Shown: positions 33,553 through 41,673 of the stretch, piece after piece | Numbering within the stretch: the first letter of the stretch is position 1 | Layout of the letters: each line of letters begins with the position of its first letter | IMG/VR virus record: IMGVR_UViG_3300046787_000099 | Span: 47,974-111,973 of that record | Direction: 5' to 3' (one strand) | Origin: a virus | DNA: 64,000 nt | Made by a program: the position numbers and the translations under genes | Notes under the pieces: model-generated | What the model saw: only the letters and a program-made list of their open reading frames with translations | Databases searched by the model: none | What the model was told of the DNA's origin: nothing

Positions 33553-33784
33553 AACAGCAATGCAAGAAATGTATGGTGATTTAATAGAAAAACATATTGT
33601 GTATACAAAAGCAGGAATGATTAACGAGGCTACTTCTTTAGTATCATCAATTGAATTAGCAGAACACTTAATAGGTAAAGAGAAAGAACAGATACAAAAA
33701 GCATTTCATGATTCTGTTGTAAGTATGGCTGTAGGTAGAATCATGACTCCAAATCAATATTACAACGAAATCTATAACAAATAA
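33542..33784 (+). CDS. 80-aa cassette protein, paralogue of previous gene
   Basis: MANKTAMQEMYGDLIEKHIV, then helices and the shared C-terminal motif KEQIQKAFHDSVVSM...QYYNEIYNK. It is a shortened sister of the gene at 33181. A gap of 47 nt with an A/T leader separates it from the GIY-YIG gene. Unknown function. Confidence 0.7.
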   Translation: MANKTAMQEMYGDLIEKHIVYTKAGMINEATSLVSSIELAEHLIGKEKEQIQKAFHDSVVSMAVGRIMTPNQYYNEIYNK

Positions 33785-33831
33785 GCATGAAAGTGCTTGA
33801 TCATTACGATAATGTTATGTATCTTTGCTAA

Positions 33832-34584
33832 ATGAAGAAACCAGTATCAGGTGTTTATATAATACAGAATCTTGTGAACAACAAAGTCTATGTAGGGGCA
33901 TCAAAAAACCTCTATGATAGACTTTGTATGCACAAGGTTCAGTTAAGAGCTAATAGACACCACAATGCTCATTTACAAGCAGCTTATAATTTACAAGGAG
34001 AAGACAGTTTTGTATTTGATGTACTAGAAGAATGTGATGAGGAGTTTATCTACTCACAGGAAAACTACTGGTGCATTATGTTAAACTCTCATAATCGAGA
34101 ATTAGGCTATAATTGCGATTCTACGGGTCCAAATGGTAAATGTGGAGTAAGTGATGAAACAAGAGTTAAAATGTCAGCAGGGGCAGAGAAAAGAGTTGTA
34201 CAAGTATATACTATATACGGAAAACATGTAACCGATTTATCAGACTTACATACAGCAAGTAAGTATTTTGAAACAGCCCCACCAAACATTCATAGAAAGA
34301 TGAATGTGCTCTTTAACAAACGTAACATCATTGACTCAACATTAACCAAACATCTAGTACTTGATGCTAATACAGAAGTTACAGAAGTTGTATCTTATTG
34401 GAATAACATATTTGATAAAATTAGAGCACAAACAGGTAAATACAAGGTTTATGACTGCTTTGATAATTTCATAGGTTCATGTAATTCTAGAGAACTTTGT
34501 ACAATTTTAGAGACTTCTATTCATGCTATCACAACTAGCGTAAGAAGAGGAACATATTTAAGAACACTAAAAATAACAAGATGA
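33832..34584 (+). CDS. GIY-YIG homing-type endonuclease
   Basis: 250 aa. GVYIIQN (7-13) and KVYVGAS (17-23) are the GIY and YIG strands; then come R (28), H (33) and E near residue 73-75 (SQENYW), the usual catalytic set. The C-terminal half (about 120-250) has NUMOD-like DNA-binding segments (VQVYTIYGKHVTDLSDLHTA and VYDCFDNFIGSCNSRELCTI). Free-standing homing endonucleases cut at a site and spread by repair. It sits directly before the polymerase gene with an ATGA overlap, suggesting a polB-associated homing site. Confidence 0.9.
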   Translation: MKKPVSGVYIIQNLVNNKVYVGASKNLYDRLCMHKVQLRANRHHNAHLQAAYNLQGEDSFVFDVLEECDEEFIYSQENYWCIMLNSHNRELGYNCDSTGPNGKCGVSDETRVKMSAGAEKRVVQVYTIYGKHVTDLSDLHTASKYFETAPPNIHRKMNVLFNKRNIIDSTLTKHLVLDANTEVTEVVSYWNNIFDKIRAQTGKYKVYDCFDNFIGSCNSRELCTILETSIHAITTSVRRGTYLRTLKITR

Positions 34585-36530
34585 AAGTAATAGTAAGTGA
34601 CATAGAAACTATGGCTGAGTACTTCTTATGTATGTGTTATGAGCCTGATACAGACAAATGGATACCGTTTGAAGTAAGCCAGTGGACTAATACATTAGAT
34701 GCAATGATTAATTACTTTGAAAAGAAGAATGATCATTACTTTGTATTCTATAATGGTTTGAGGTTTGATAGTCAAGTGCTTGAGTTTATTATAAGAAACA
34801 ATCATTCATGGCATGAACTAGGTGGATTAGAAATCTGTGCTATAATTGCACAAAAGGCTCAAGATACTATACATGATGCTAATTATGAGGTATTTCCAGA
34901 ATATAAGGAATCTGAACTTAGCTTTAAGGTGCTTGATTTGTTCAAGATAGCGCATTTTGACAATAAAAATCGAATGGTGAGTCTAAAGAGACTAGAGTTT
35001 GAGATGGATCTAGAGAACATCGAGGAGATGCCTATACATCACACAAAAACAAACATGACCAAAGAAGAGATTGCTCTCACTATGGACTATTGTCGTAATG
35101 ATGTACACGCAACCTATGAGTTCTACAAGATTACTACAGGCAACTGTGATCATCCATTGTACAAGGGTAACAATCAGATAGAGCTAAGACAAGACATCCA
35201 AGAAGAATTTGGTATACCATGTCTTAATTACTCTGATAGTAAGATTGGTGATGAGATGATTAAGAAGTATTATTGCGAACAGAAAGGTATTAAACCAGAC
35301 ATGCTTCCTAAGAAAGGATTCTTTCGTAAGGAGATTAGAGTGAAGAACTGTATTGCAGATTATGTTGAGTTCAAGACACCACAGCTAAAACTCTTCCTAA
35401 AGAAGATGAAAGGCACAGTGCTTGGATTATCAGATGATTTCAAAGAGCACATTACATTCTATGACAATGTGTATTCATTCATGAAAGGTGGTTTACATAC
35501 AGAGAACAAACCAGAAATATTTGAAGCTGATGAGAATTATGAGATCATTGATTGGGACGTGTCTAGCTATTACCCTGCTATTATCATTAATAATAACCGC
35601 TATCCCTCTCATCTTGGTAAAGAGTTTCTTCGTGGTTACAAACAGATGTTTGACCGTAGGCTCGAACTTAAGCCCCAGGCAAAGAAGGACAAACGCATCA
35701 AGGGTATTGTTGGTGCTCTTAAGCTTGCTGTTAACTCTGTGTATGGTAAGTCTAGTGATATGCAATCTTGGATCTATGACAGGCAGCTTACTATGTTTAC
35801 AACTATTACTGGCGAGCTGTCTCTATTTATGCTTATTGAAGCTTATGAACTAGAGGGCATACATGTAATATCAGCTAACACTGATGGTGTAACAATTAAG
35901 ATTAAGAAAACAGACCTAGATAAGATGCATGCAATCAATGCATGGTGGTCAGAACTAACTCAATATGAACTCGAAAGAACAGATTACAGTAAGATTATTT
36001 TCTCAACTGTTAACGATTACCTCGCGGTTAAAACAGATGGAGAGATTAAGAAGAAAGGAGATTTTCTTACTGACTTTGAGCTTCATAAGAATAAGTCTGG
36101 TAGGGTGGTACCAATTGCCCTTGAACAGTATTTCATCAATAACACTCCTGTTGCTGATACTATTCGCAATCATAGAAACATATATGATTTTGCAATGCGG
36201 CAACGAGCTACAAAGGATTTCCACTTTGAAGGAAGATCTGATAATGGCACAACAGTCTACAACAAGCTTATTAGATACTATGTATCCATTAGTGGGGAAA
36301 AGCTTCTTAAGGTCAAGAATGAAGATTGTGACTCAAGAGCAGCAGCTATATCACAAGTGGAGGCAGGAGAATGGTTGATGACAGTGTGTAATCACCTATC
36401 ACCAAAGCATCCACTAGATAACATTAACCATTCTTATTATATTGAGAAGGCAGAACGTATTATTAACAAGATTAATTATCAGGGCAAGAAAGTACCTGTG
36501 ATTGATCCTAATCAACTAAGTTTATTCTAA
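34581..36530 (+). CDS. family B DNA polymerase
   Basis: 649 aa. The 3'-5' exonuclease motifs are present: DIET (7-10), YNGLRFD (57-63) and YCRNDVHATYE (170-180, D174). Polymerase motif A is DWDVSSYYP (324-332), motif B KLAVNSVYG (381-389) and motif C SANTDG (431-436), with Asn in place of the first Asp of the usual DTD; the second, catalytic Asp (435) is kept. It is short for the family. It copies the phage genome, and PolB is found in several crAss-like groups while others carry PolA. Last gene but one before the origin-like region. Confidence 0.95.
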   Translation: MKVIVSDIETMAEYFLCMCYEPDTDKWIPFEVSQWTNTLDAMINYFEKKNDHYFVFYNGLRFDSQVLEFIIRNNHSWHELGGLEICAIIAQKAQDTIHDANYEVFPEYKESELSFKVLDLFKIAHFDNKNRMVSLKRLEFEMDLENIEEMPIHHTKTNMTKEEIALTMDYCRNDVHATYEFYKITTGNCDHPLYKGNNQIELRQDIQEEFGIPCLNYSDSKIGDEMIKKYYCEQKGIKPDMLPKKGFFRKEIRVKNCIADYVEFKTPQLKLFLKKMKGTVLGLSDDFKEHITFYDNVYSFMKGGLHTENKPEIFEADENYEIIDWDVSSYYPAIIINNNRYPSHLGKEFLRGYKQMFDRRLELKPQAKKDKRIKGIVGALKLAVNSVYGKSSDMQSWIYDRQLTMFTTITGELSLFMLIEAYELEGIHVISANTDGVTIKIKKTDLDKMHAINAWWSELTQYELERTDYSKIIFSTVNDYLAVKTDGEIKKKGDFLTDFELHKNKSGRVVPIALEQYFINNTPVADTIRNHRNIYDFAMRQRATKDFHFEGRSDNGTTVYNKLIRYYVSISGEKLLKVKNEDCDSRAAAISQVEAGEWLMTVCNHLSPKHPLDNINHSYYIEKAERIINKINYQGKKVPVIDPNQLSLF

Positions 36531-36838
36531 TGGCAGGAACACAAAAGCAACGTGATCAATTGATCAAAAACCTCATTACACTACAGATGGAGTGTATTGG
36601 GAAGAGGTATGTAGATTGGATTGAAGTAGATAATCCAAGAGAGCTCTATCGTATTACAGAGGAGCAGTACAGAGAGTTTGATAAGAAAGCTATCTATCTA
36701 ATCAAGAAGACAAAGAAATGTAATAGTGGTATAGCACGTAACACTCTCAATGAGTTCAATGATAAGATTGGATTAGAGATACACGTACCCATCTTTACAG
36801 TGTGGGACAGACTAAGGAAGTTTTTTGTTGGATATTAG
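36530..36838 (+). CDS. 102-aa basic protein after polymerase, unknown
   Basis: MAGTQKQRDQLIKNLITLQM, strongly helical and basic, with YVDWIEVDNPRELYRITEEQ in the middle and an aromatic end (VPIFTVWDRLRKFFVGY). Its start overlaps the polymerase stop by one base (TAATG). The genetic link suggests a role with the polymerase or at the adjacent candidate origin; no motif confirms this. Confidence 0.7.
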   Translation: MAGTQKQRDQLIKNLITLQMECIGKRYVDWIEVDNPRELYRITEEQYREFDKKAIYLIKKTKKCNSGIARNTLNEFNDKIGLEIHVPIFTVWDRLRKFFVGY

Positions 36839-37024
36839 TGCAATTTAGTACACTATATTATACACAATGTGCCTTGTGGTGGAAAAAAGCAAGGTATAGT
36901 ATAATATATTGCACTTTACTGTGTATAATTAAGATAGATTATTCGGTATAATTCCGAATTAGTGTTACCTATTTGCCAAAATACGTAACAAAATAGTGCC
37001 AAATTCGGAAGTAATACTACGGAT

Positions 37025-37080
37025 AATGATAAAAATCCAAACCAATATTGGCTGGTAAATGATAATTATCCAAACCAATA
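37025..37080 (+). repeat. pair of 23-bp direct repeats (iteron-like)
   Basis: 37025-37047 and 37058-37080 match at 21 of 23 positions; both end ATCCAAACCAATA. The spacing of 33 nt is about three helical turns, so proteins would bind on the same face of the DNA. Confidence 0.75.
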
Positions 37081-37166
37081 GTGTGCATTACTAATATACA
37101 AAAGTATATACTACTAGTATACACTATTGACGAAACTTGTAGTTTTTGACAAGTTCTGATAATAAG

Positions 37167-37196
37167 AAAGCCTCAGAGAGATCTGGGGCTTTTCTA
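37167..37196. terminator. terminator for the minus-strand mini-gene
   Basis: AAAGCCTCAG (37167-37176) pairs with CTGGGGCTTT (37183-37192). On the minus strand it is followed by CTTATTATC and on the plus strand by TCTATT, so it can stop transcription in both directions between the candidate origin and the small gene. Confidence 0.75.
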
Positions 37197-37331
37197 TTAC
37201 ACTTCCTTATCAAGCACTAGTGGTTTGATATGTCTTCTCTCTGAACGAACAATCGTTGACTTAGAGAACTTAGAGAGTGTAGCTCCTAATGAAGAGCAGA
37301 TTAACATTACAGCAAGGATTAAATGTAGCAT
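37197..37331 (-). CDS. 44-aa membrane/secreted mini-protein on opposite strand
   Basis: ATG 37331 on the minus strand: MLHLILAVMLICSSLGATLS, a hydrophobic N-terminus like a signal or membrane anchor, then a basic tail (RSERRHIKPLVLDKEV). The A/T leader AAGAATAATCCAATAATACT and the terminator immediately after the stop support a real gene. It is the only leftward gene inside the rightward arm. Function unknown. Confidence 0.55.
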   Translation of the reverse strand: MLHLILAVMLICSSLGATLSKFSKSTIVRSERRHIKPLVLDKEV

Positions 37332-37402
37332 AGTATTATTGGATTATTCTTACAAAGATAATACATAGAATAGTACTAAACTACTGAGAATTGCATTTTA
37401 CC

Positions 37403-37440
37403 AAGAACTTGATAAAAGTTCTTTATTTATTCACATTTTA
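37403..37440 (+). promoter_or_regulatory. hairpin plus leader motif
   Basis: AAGAACTT (37403-37410) and AAGTTCTT (37416-37423) form an 8-bp stem directly followed by TATTTATTCACATTTTAA. The same 16-nt text TTTATTCACATTTTAA follows the hairpin at 25762-25790. It precedes the ATG at 37455 by about 15 nt. Confidence 0.6.
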
Positions 37441-37454
37441 ACACAAACACAATT

Positions 37455-38006
37455 ATGGCAGCACAAGAATTTATCGTAAGACAAACAGCTAGAAACGAAC
37501 AAGTAGCATTTAACAGAGCAGTTAACTTTGCTATTGAAGAGTATGGTAATGATATCTATAATGGTACAATCAGTACATGTGACAGTTATCAAGATGTTAC
37601 CACTGAGTATAAACGTAGTGGTAAGAAGTTAATGGACTTTATCAACAAGAAGCTAGAAGATGCTAATAAGCGTCAGTGCTTTGCTATTGTTGAAAAAGAA
37701 CCAAAGATTAACACTAACAAGATCAAGAGCACAGTGGAGAACAATGTAATCAAGGGAACCAGCAAATGGGAACTTGTATACAATGTACATACCAACTGGG
37801 ATGATCGTCAGGTTGCTTCTTTACGTACAAAGACTGAAGCTATCAAGGTTGCACGTGAACACACTGAGAAAACCAAGGATACTACATTTGTAAGAATGGA
37901 GAAGGTATTGGTTAATCAAGATCCCAATGTAGCAGTTGTTAGATATAAGCAATCAACAACAGAGTGTGAAGGAAGTTATGTATTCTTTGGTCTAGCAGCA
38001 TGTTAA
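37455..38006 (+). CDS. 183-aa protein opening the replication unit, unknown
   Basis: MAAQEFIVRQTARNEQVAFN; helical N-terminus, a basic middle (KKLMDFINKKLEDANKRQCF) and a beta-like C-terminus (WELVYNVHTNWDDRQVASLR). As the first gene after the origin-like region and its own hairpin leader, it may be strongly expressed. Location suggests a link to replication, but I do not recognise it. Confidence 0.7.
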   Translation: MAAQEFIVRQTARNEQVAFNRAVNFAIEEYGNDIYNGTISTCDSYQDVTTEYKRSGKKLMDFINKKLEDANKRQCFAIVEKEPKINTNKIKSTVENNVIKGTSKWELVYNVHTNWDDRQVASLRTKTEAIKVAREHTEKTKDTTFVRMEKVLVNQDPNVAVVRYKQSTTECEGSYVFFGLAAC

Positions 38007-38203
38007 ATATGATACACATGGAAGATTATGAGAGGGAACATCTCAAAGATTTAGTATATTTACAAGAGGATATTGAGCTGATGCGTATCGAAGTGCAAAC
38101 AGAGATAAACAAGAGACAACCAGCTAAAATCCAAGTGATTGACCAAGACAAGATGTTACAAAAACAACGAGATGAATCTAAAATTAACACTTTACCATTT
38201 TAA
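38000..38203 (+). CDS. 67-aa charged helical protein, unknown
   Basis: Several in-frame ATGs (38000, 38009, 38018) precede EDYEREHLKDLVYLQEDIEL; the first overlaps the previous gene by 7 nt. The protein is a long charged helix with a basic C-terminal part. It overlaps the next gene by 32 nt. Perhaps a small partner protein of replication. Confidence 0.6.
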   Translation: MLNMIHMEDYEREHLKDLVYLQEDIELMRIEVQTEINKRQPAKIQVIDQDKMLQKQRDESKINTLPF

Positions 38204-38798
38204 TACTTTACAGAAATCTGGATTCACCTTAGACATGATTTTCCTCCTCAAACTAGTGGAGGAAGGTCATGATCTTAAAGCTCTTTGTGCCAATGATCCC
38301 AAGATGGAAATCATCTATCAAGGCATTCGTAGGAAAGGACTAATATCAGAGAATGATAAGATCACACTCACAGGTAACAATGTATTGAAGTTCCTCAAAG
38401 AGGAAGCACCAAAGGATAAGATCATCAAGAAGAAACCAGCTAACGAAGAGTTTGATAGATGGTGGAAAGCTTTTCCTGGTACAGATACATTTAAACATGC
38501 AGGTAAGACATTCTCAGGTACTAGAGCTTTGCGTAGGTCAATTGATGATTGTAGAACCAAGTTCAACTCTATTCTATCAGAGGGTGAGTATACAGCAGAT
38601 GATTTGATATCAGCATTGGAGTTTGATGTATTACAGAAGAAAGAGAACTCAGTAAAGAACAATGATAACAAGCTACGTTATATGCAGAACTCTCTCACCT
38701 ATCTAACACAGAGAAGCTTTGAGCCTTTCATTGAGTTAGTTAGAGAAGGGATGGTAGTTAAGGCAGCAACAAAAACAACAGGAGGTACAGATATATGA
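38172..38798 (+). CDS. candidate helicase loader / replication initiator
   Basis: 208 aa from ATG 38172 (MNLKLTLYHFNTLQKSGFTL); a TTG-started extension to 38139 is rejected. The N-terminal 75 residues look like a winged helix (FLLKLVEEGHDLKALCANDP...RRKGLISENDKITLTGNNVL), followed by a basic linker. The C-terminal domain FDRWWKAFPGTDTF...FSGTRALRR...YMQNSLTYLTQRSFEPFI resembles DnaT/DnaD-type replication proteins, in which the C-terminal part binds the helicase or ssDNA. It lies three genes before the DnaB-like helicase. Role inferred. Confidence 0.65.
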   Translation: MNLKLTLYHFNTLQKSGFTLDMIFLLKLVEEGHDLKALCANDPKMEIIYQGIRRKGLISENDKITLTGNNVLKFLKEEAPKDKIIKKKPANEEFDRWWKAFPGTDTFKHAGKTFSGTRALRRSIDDCRTKFNSILSEGEYTADDLISALEFDVLQKKENSVKNNDNKLRYMQNSLTYLTQRSFEPFIELVREGMVVKAATKTTGGTDI

Positions 38799-39043
38799 GA
38801 TACATGAATGCAAAAGAAGAAGCTAAAGACTTAATAGGTAAATATGCCTTTCATACTTTAAGAGATTTCTCAGATGAAAACTTTGAAGAAACTAGACAAT
38901 GTGCATTAGTAGCAGTAGATAAGATATTAGACTTTATAACTTACAATGTAGTTCCATACACGTATGATAAAGACTCAATGAAAGCTGTTATATCTAATAA
39001 ACAACATTACATAAAAGTTAAACAGGAGATAGAGAAGCTATGA
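38795..39043 (+). CDS. 82-aa protein, unknown
   Basis: MRYMNAKEEAKDLIGKYAFH, helical, with an FEETRQCALVAVDKILDFIT segment. The pattern of a two-helix unit starting KEEAKDLI..Y and ending AxxAxDxIL is common in small Bacteroidota phage proteins. Coupled by ATGA overlaps on both sides. Function unknown. Confidence 0.7.
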   Translation: MRYMNAKEEAKDLIGKYAFHTLRDFSDENFEETRQCALVAVDKILDFITYNVVPYTYDKDSMKAVISNKQHYIKVKQEIEKL

Positions 39044-39252
39044 AATGGTTCAAAAGATTATTCAAGAAGAAAAGAGTAATGCTCACTAGTTACCATACAG
39101 GTACAAATGGTATGAAGAAACATGATGAATTTATCAAGTGGATTAATGCCAATGATGTTGAGATAATCAACTCATACATAACATATCATAAAGATTATAA
39201 GGATAATCATCTACCAGAGTATATAAACTACGTTGTAAAATACACATTATGA
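39040..39252 (+). CDS. 70-aa basic protein, unknown
   Basis: MKWFKRLFKKKRVMLTSYHT; very basic amphipathic N-terminus, then Tyr/His/Asn-rich sequence with KWINANDVEIINSYITYHKD. It is coupled to both neighbours by ATGA overlaps, between the unknown 82-aa gene and the helicase. Possibly membrane- or DNA-associated. Not recognised. Confidence 0.65.
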   Translation: MKWFKRLFKKKRVMLTSYHTGTNGMKKHDEFIKWINANDVEIINSYITYHKDYKDNHLPEYINYVVKYTL

Positions 39253-40310
39253 GTTTTCAAGATTTGAGTAAAGCAGTCCAGGATGGACTAGATGGTAGAA
39301 ACAATGGAATCCCCATGGGATTTGATAGACTGAACAGATACATTGGTATCCGTAAGTCTATGTACACATTGGTGGGTGGCTTAACTGGTTCAGGTAAGAC
39401 TTCATTCATTGATGATGCATACGTGCTTAATCCATTTGATTGGTATATCAACGGAGATACTAATGGTATCAAGTTGAAGATCATATATCGATCAATGGAG
39501 AGGAGTAGAACGTATAAACTAGCAAAGTGGGTAAGTAGAAAGATATTCCTAGACAGTGGATATCTTATACCTGTATCTAGATTGCTAGGATGGACTGAGA
39601 AGATGACCAAAGATGAGCATGATTTGTTTCTAATGCAGGAAGAGTATGTAGGCATGATGAAAGAAACTATTACAATCATTGATGGTGCTGTAAATCCAGT
39701 GGGTGTTGCAAAAGACCTAAAGACTCATGCATTAGCTAATGGTGAGATTGTAGAGATTGATGAGTTTACTAAAAAGTATATACCAAACAATGATAATGAG
39801 ATAACTATTGTAGTTATCGATCACATTGGTTTATTGAAGCTCACAAAGGATCAACCTACCAAGAAGCAAGCAATTGATAAGATGAGTGATGAACTAAGAT
39901 ATGCCAGAGATTTCTATGGCTATTCACCAGTTGTTGTGAGTCAGTTCAATCGTGACATCTCTAATCCTTCTCGTTTGAAGAATGGTGACGTAGAGCCACA
40001 GTTAGAGGATTTTGCAGACAGTTCAAGCACACAGAACGATGCTGATGTTGTATTAGCACTATTTGATCCTATGAGATATAAGGTTGAAGATCCTAGTGGT
40101 TATCAACTAGAGAAGCTCAAGGATGATTATGGTGCAAAGTATTTCAGAAGCTTAAGATTAATCAAGAATAGCTTTGGAGAAGATGATGTTAGAATTGGTC
40201 TAGGCTTCTTAGGTCAGATAGGTATGTTCAAGGAACTACCAAGACTTAAGAACATGGATGATAGCATCTATCAATCTATTGTTAACAAAACATTCTTCTT
40301 AGAACAATGA
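39249..40310 (+). CDS. DnaB-like replicative helicase
   Basis: 353 aa. The RecA-type core has Walker A GGLTGSGKTS (43-52), Walker B ITIVVIDHIGLL (around 185-196), the sensor region PVVVSQFNRDIS with an SQFNR motif, and DADVVLALFDP near 275, as in DnaB and T7 gp4-type helicases. The N-terminal DnaB domain is missing, so a shorter helicase is expected. It unwinds DNA at the fork and works with the primase (43324-44337) and PolB. Confidence 0.9.
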   Translation: MSFQDLSKAVQDGLDGRNNGIPMGFDRLNRYIGIRKSMYTLVGGLTGSGKTSFIDDAYVLNPFDWYINGDTNGIKLKIIYRSMERSRTYKLAKWVSRKIFLDSGYLIPVSRLLGWTEKMTKDEHDLFLMQEEYVGMMKETITIIDGAVNPVGVAKDLKTHALANGEIVEIDEFTKKYIPNNDNEITIVVIDHIGLLKLTKDQPTKKQAIDKMSDELRYARDFYGYSPVVVSQFNRDISNPSRLKNGDVEPQLEDFADSSSTQNDADVVLALFDPMRYKVEDPSGYQLEKLKDDYGAKYFRSLRLIKNSFGEDDVRIGLGFLGQIGMFKELPRLKNMDDSIYQSIVNKTFFLEQ

Positions 40311-40546
40311 AAAAACTAAGTGAAGCTAATAAGTTCGTATCAAGATTCTTTTACTCTCTACCACACAATGGTTATCAGACAGAAGGTTTGTTATCTATTG
40401 ACAGAAGATGGCAAGATGCTAAGATTGTAGCAGACATAGCAATCGATGTGTTACAAGACAAAGCATCTATATGGTGTGATGAAGAAATAGCAACAATAGA
40501 AATCATCAGACTAGAACAATTAAGAAAACAGATAAAGGAACTATGA
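40307..40546 (+). CDS. 79-aa protein between two helicases, unknown
   Basis: MKKLSEANKFVSRFFYSLPH then GYQTEGLLSIDRRWQDAKIV; helical, overlapped by ATGA on both sides with the DnaB-like and SF2 helicase genes. Translational coupling suggests an accessory role in the same complex. No domain recognised. Confidence 0.65.
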   Translation: MKKLSEANKFVSRFFYSLPHNGYQTEGLLSIDRRWQDAKIVADIAIDVLQDKASIWCDEEIATIEIIRLEQLRKQIKEL

Positions 40547-41640
40547 GTTTAAGAGACCAAAGACAGAAAGAGTTTGCTGATATATGGCTAAACAATGGTC
40601 GTGATGGAATCCTGAACTTATGTCCCAGGTTTGGAAAGATCTACACTACTATCAACATCTTAGAGAAATTAAAGAAGGATATCAAAGTATTGATAGCCTA
40701 TCCAGATGCTAAGATTAAAGACAGTTGGGAGGAAGATTTTGAAACAAGAGGATATAAGAATCCTAACATAACTTACACAACACATCTGTCCTTACACAAG
40801 CACACAGAAGCTCGATATGACATGTTAATCATTGATGAGATACATTTGCTTAGTGATGCACAAATGGACGCATGTAAGGAAGTTATGAGGCATACTAAAG
40901 AAGTGCTAGGATTAACAGGTACGCTGTCCTCTTGGACAGAATCAGAGCTAGATCAAAGGTTACACTTACCGGTGATTGCACATTATCCTATTGAGCAAGC
41001 TATTGAAGAAGGAGTTATTGTAGACTACCAGATCACAGTGCTTAAAGTTCCTTTGGATAACAAGGTGATTATACCAATCAAAGGTAAAGCTAGAACTGAG
41101 AAGAAGCACTATGATGCTACTAGTTGGGTAATTGAGAAGCTTGACAAGGAAGGTAAGAACACAATGATGCTAAGACTGAAGAGAATGAGACTTATTCAGA
41201 ACAGTATAGCAAAGCTTGCTCTTACCAAGCAGTTGTTACAGAAGTATAAGGATGAACGTATCCTTGTGTTCTGTGGTACAACAGAGATGGCTGATAGCCT
41301 AGGCATACACTCACATCACAGTAAGTCACTTGATAAAGACATATTCAAGAGGTTTGCAGAGGGTGAGGGTAAACACATGGCTGTGGTGAAGATTGGAAAT
41401 ACTGGTGTAACATACAAACCATTGAACAAGGTGGTACTGAATTACTTTGATAGTAATGCAGAGAACCTAGCTCAGAAGGTGAACAGATGTATGGCTATGG
41501 AGTACAACAATCCTGATAAGAAAGCTGACATTTATATCATTTCAACGGATGAACCTGTAGAGGAAAAATGGCTCAATAAAGCACTAGAGTTCTTTGATAA
41601 AGAGAAGATTAGGGTTGTAAATGTTGCCAGAAATTCGTAA
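40543..41640 (+). CDS. SF2 DEAD/SNF2-like helicase
   Basis: 365 aa. Motif I is LCPRFGKIYTT (26-36), close to the CPxxxGKTxT of phage SF2 helicases but with Ile after the Lys. Motif II is DEIH (98-101), motif III LTGTLSS (124-130). The second domain has RILVFCGTTEMADSL and HMAVVKIGNTGVTYKPLNKV near residues 245-300. crAss-like phages carry an SNF2-type helicase near the replication genes. It moves on or remodels nucleic acid using ATP; the Ile change at motif I is unusual and could lower ATP turnover. Confidence 0.85.
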   Translation: MSLRDQRQKEFADIWLNNGRDGILNLCPRFGKIYTTINILEKLKKDIKVLIAYPDAKIKDSWEEDFETRGYKNPNITYTTHLSLHKHTEARYDMLIIDEIHLLSDAQMDACKEVMRHTKEVLGLTGTLSSWTESELDQRLHLPVIAHYPIEQAIEEGVIVDYQITVLKVPLDNKVIIPIKGKARTEKKHYDATSWVIEKLDKEGKNTMMLRLKRMRLIQNSIAKLALTKQLLQKYKDERILVFCGTTEMADSLGIHSHHSKSLDKDIFKRFAEGEGKHMAVVKIGNTGVTYKPLNKVVLNYFDSNAENLAQKVNRCMAMEYNNPDKKADIYIISTDEPVEEKWLNKALEFFDKEKIRVVNVARNS

Positions 41641-41673
41641 CTTTAAGTAAATAAATAACTAAATAATATAAAC

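Larger units (their letters stand above)
36839..37196. other. non-coding repeat-rich region, candidate replication origin
   Basis: About 360 bp of AT-rich DNA with no gene. It has two perfect inverted DnaA-box matches, TTATACACA at 36858-36866 and its complement at 36920-36928. They lie in an imperfect palindrome with arms AGTGCAAT/ATTGCACT and TATATTATAC/GTATAATATA. ATTCGG occurs at 36941-36946, inverted at 36954-36959, and again at 37003-37008. Two 23-bp direct repeats differing at two positions lie at 37025-37047 and 37058-37080. This combination fits an origin or a dense regulatory site. Confidence 0.55.

Noticed and set aside
37086-37130. Palindromic text around ACTAGT as an attachment site
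   Set aside because: It is short and AT-rich and there is no integrase nearby, so it is better seen as part of the repeat-rich origin-like region.
39257-39679. 140-codon minus-strand frame opposite the DnaB-like helicase
   Set aside because: Antisense shadow of a conserved gene with clear helicase motifs.
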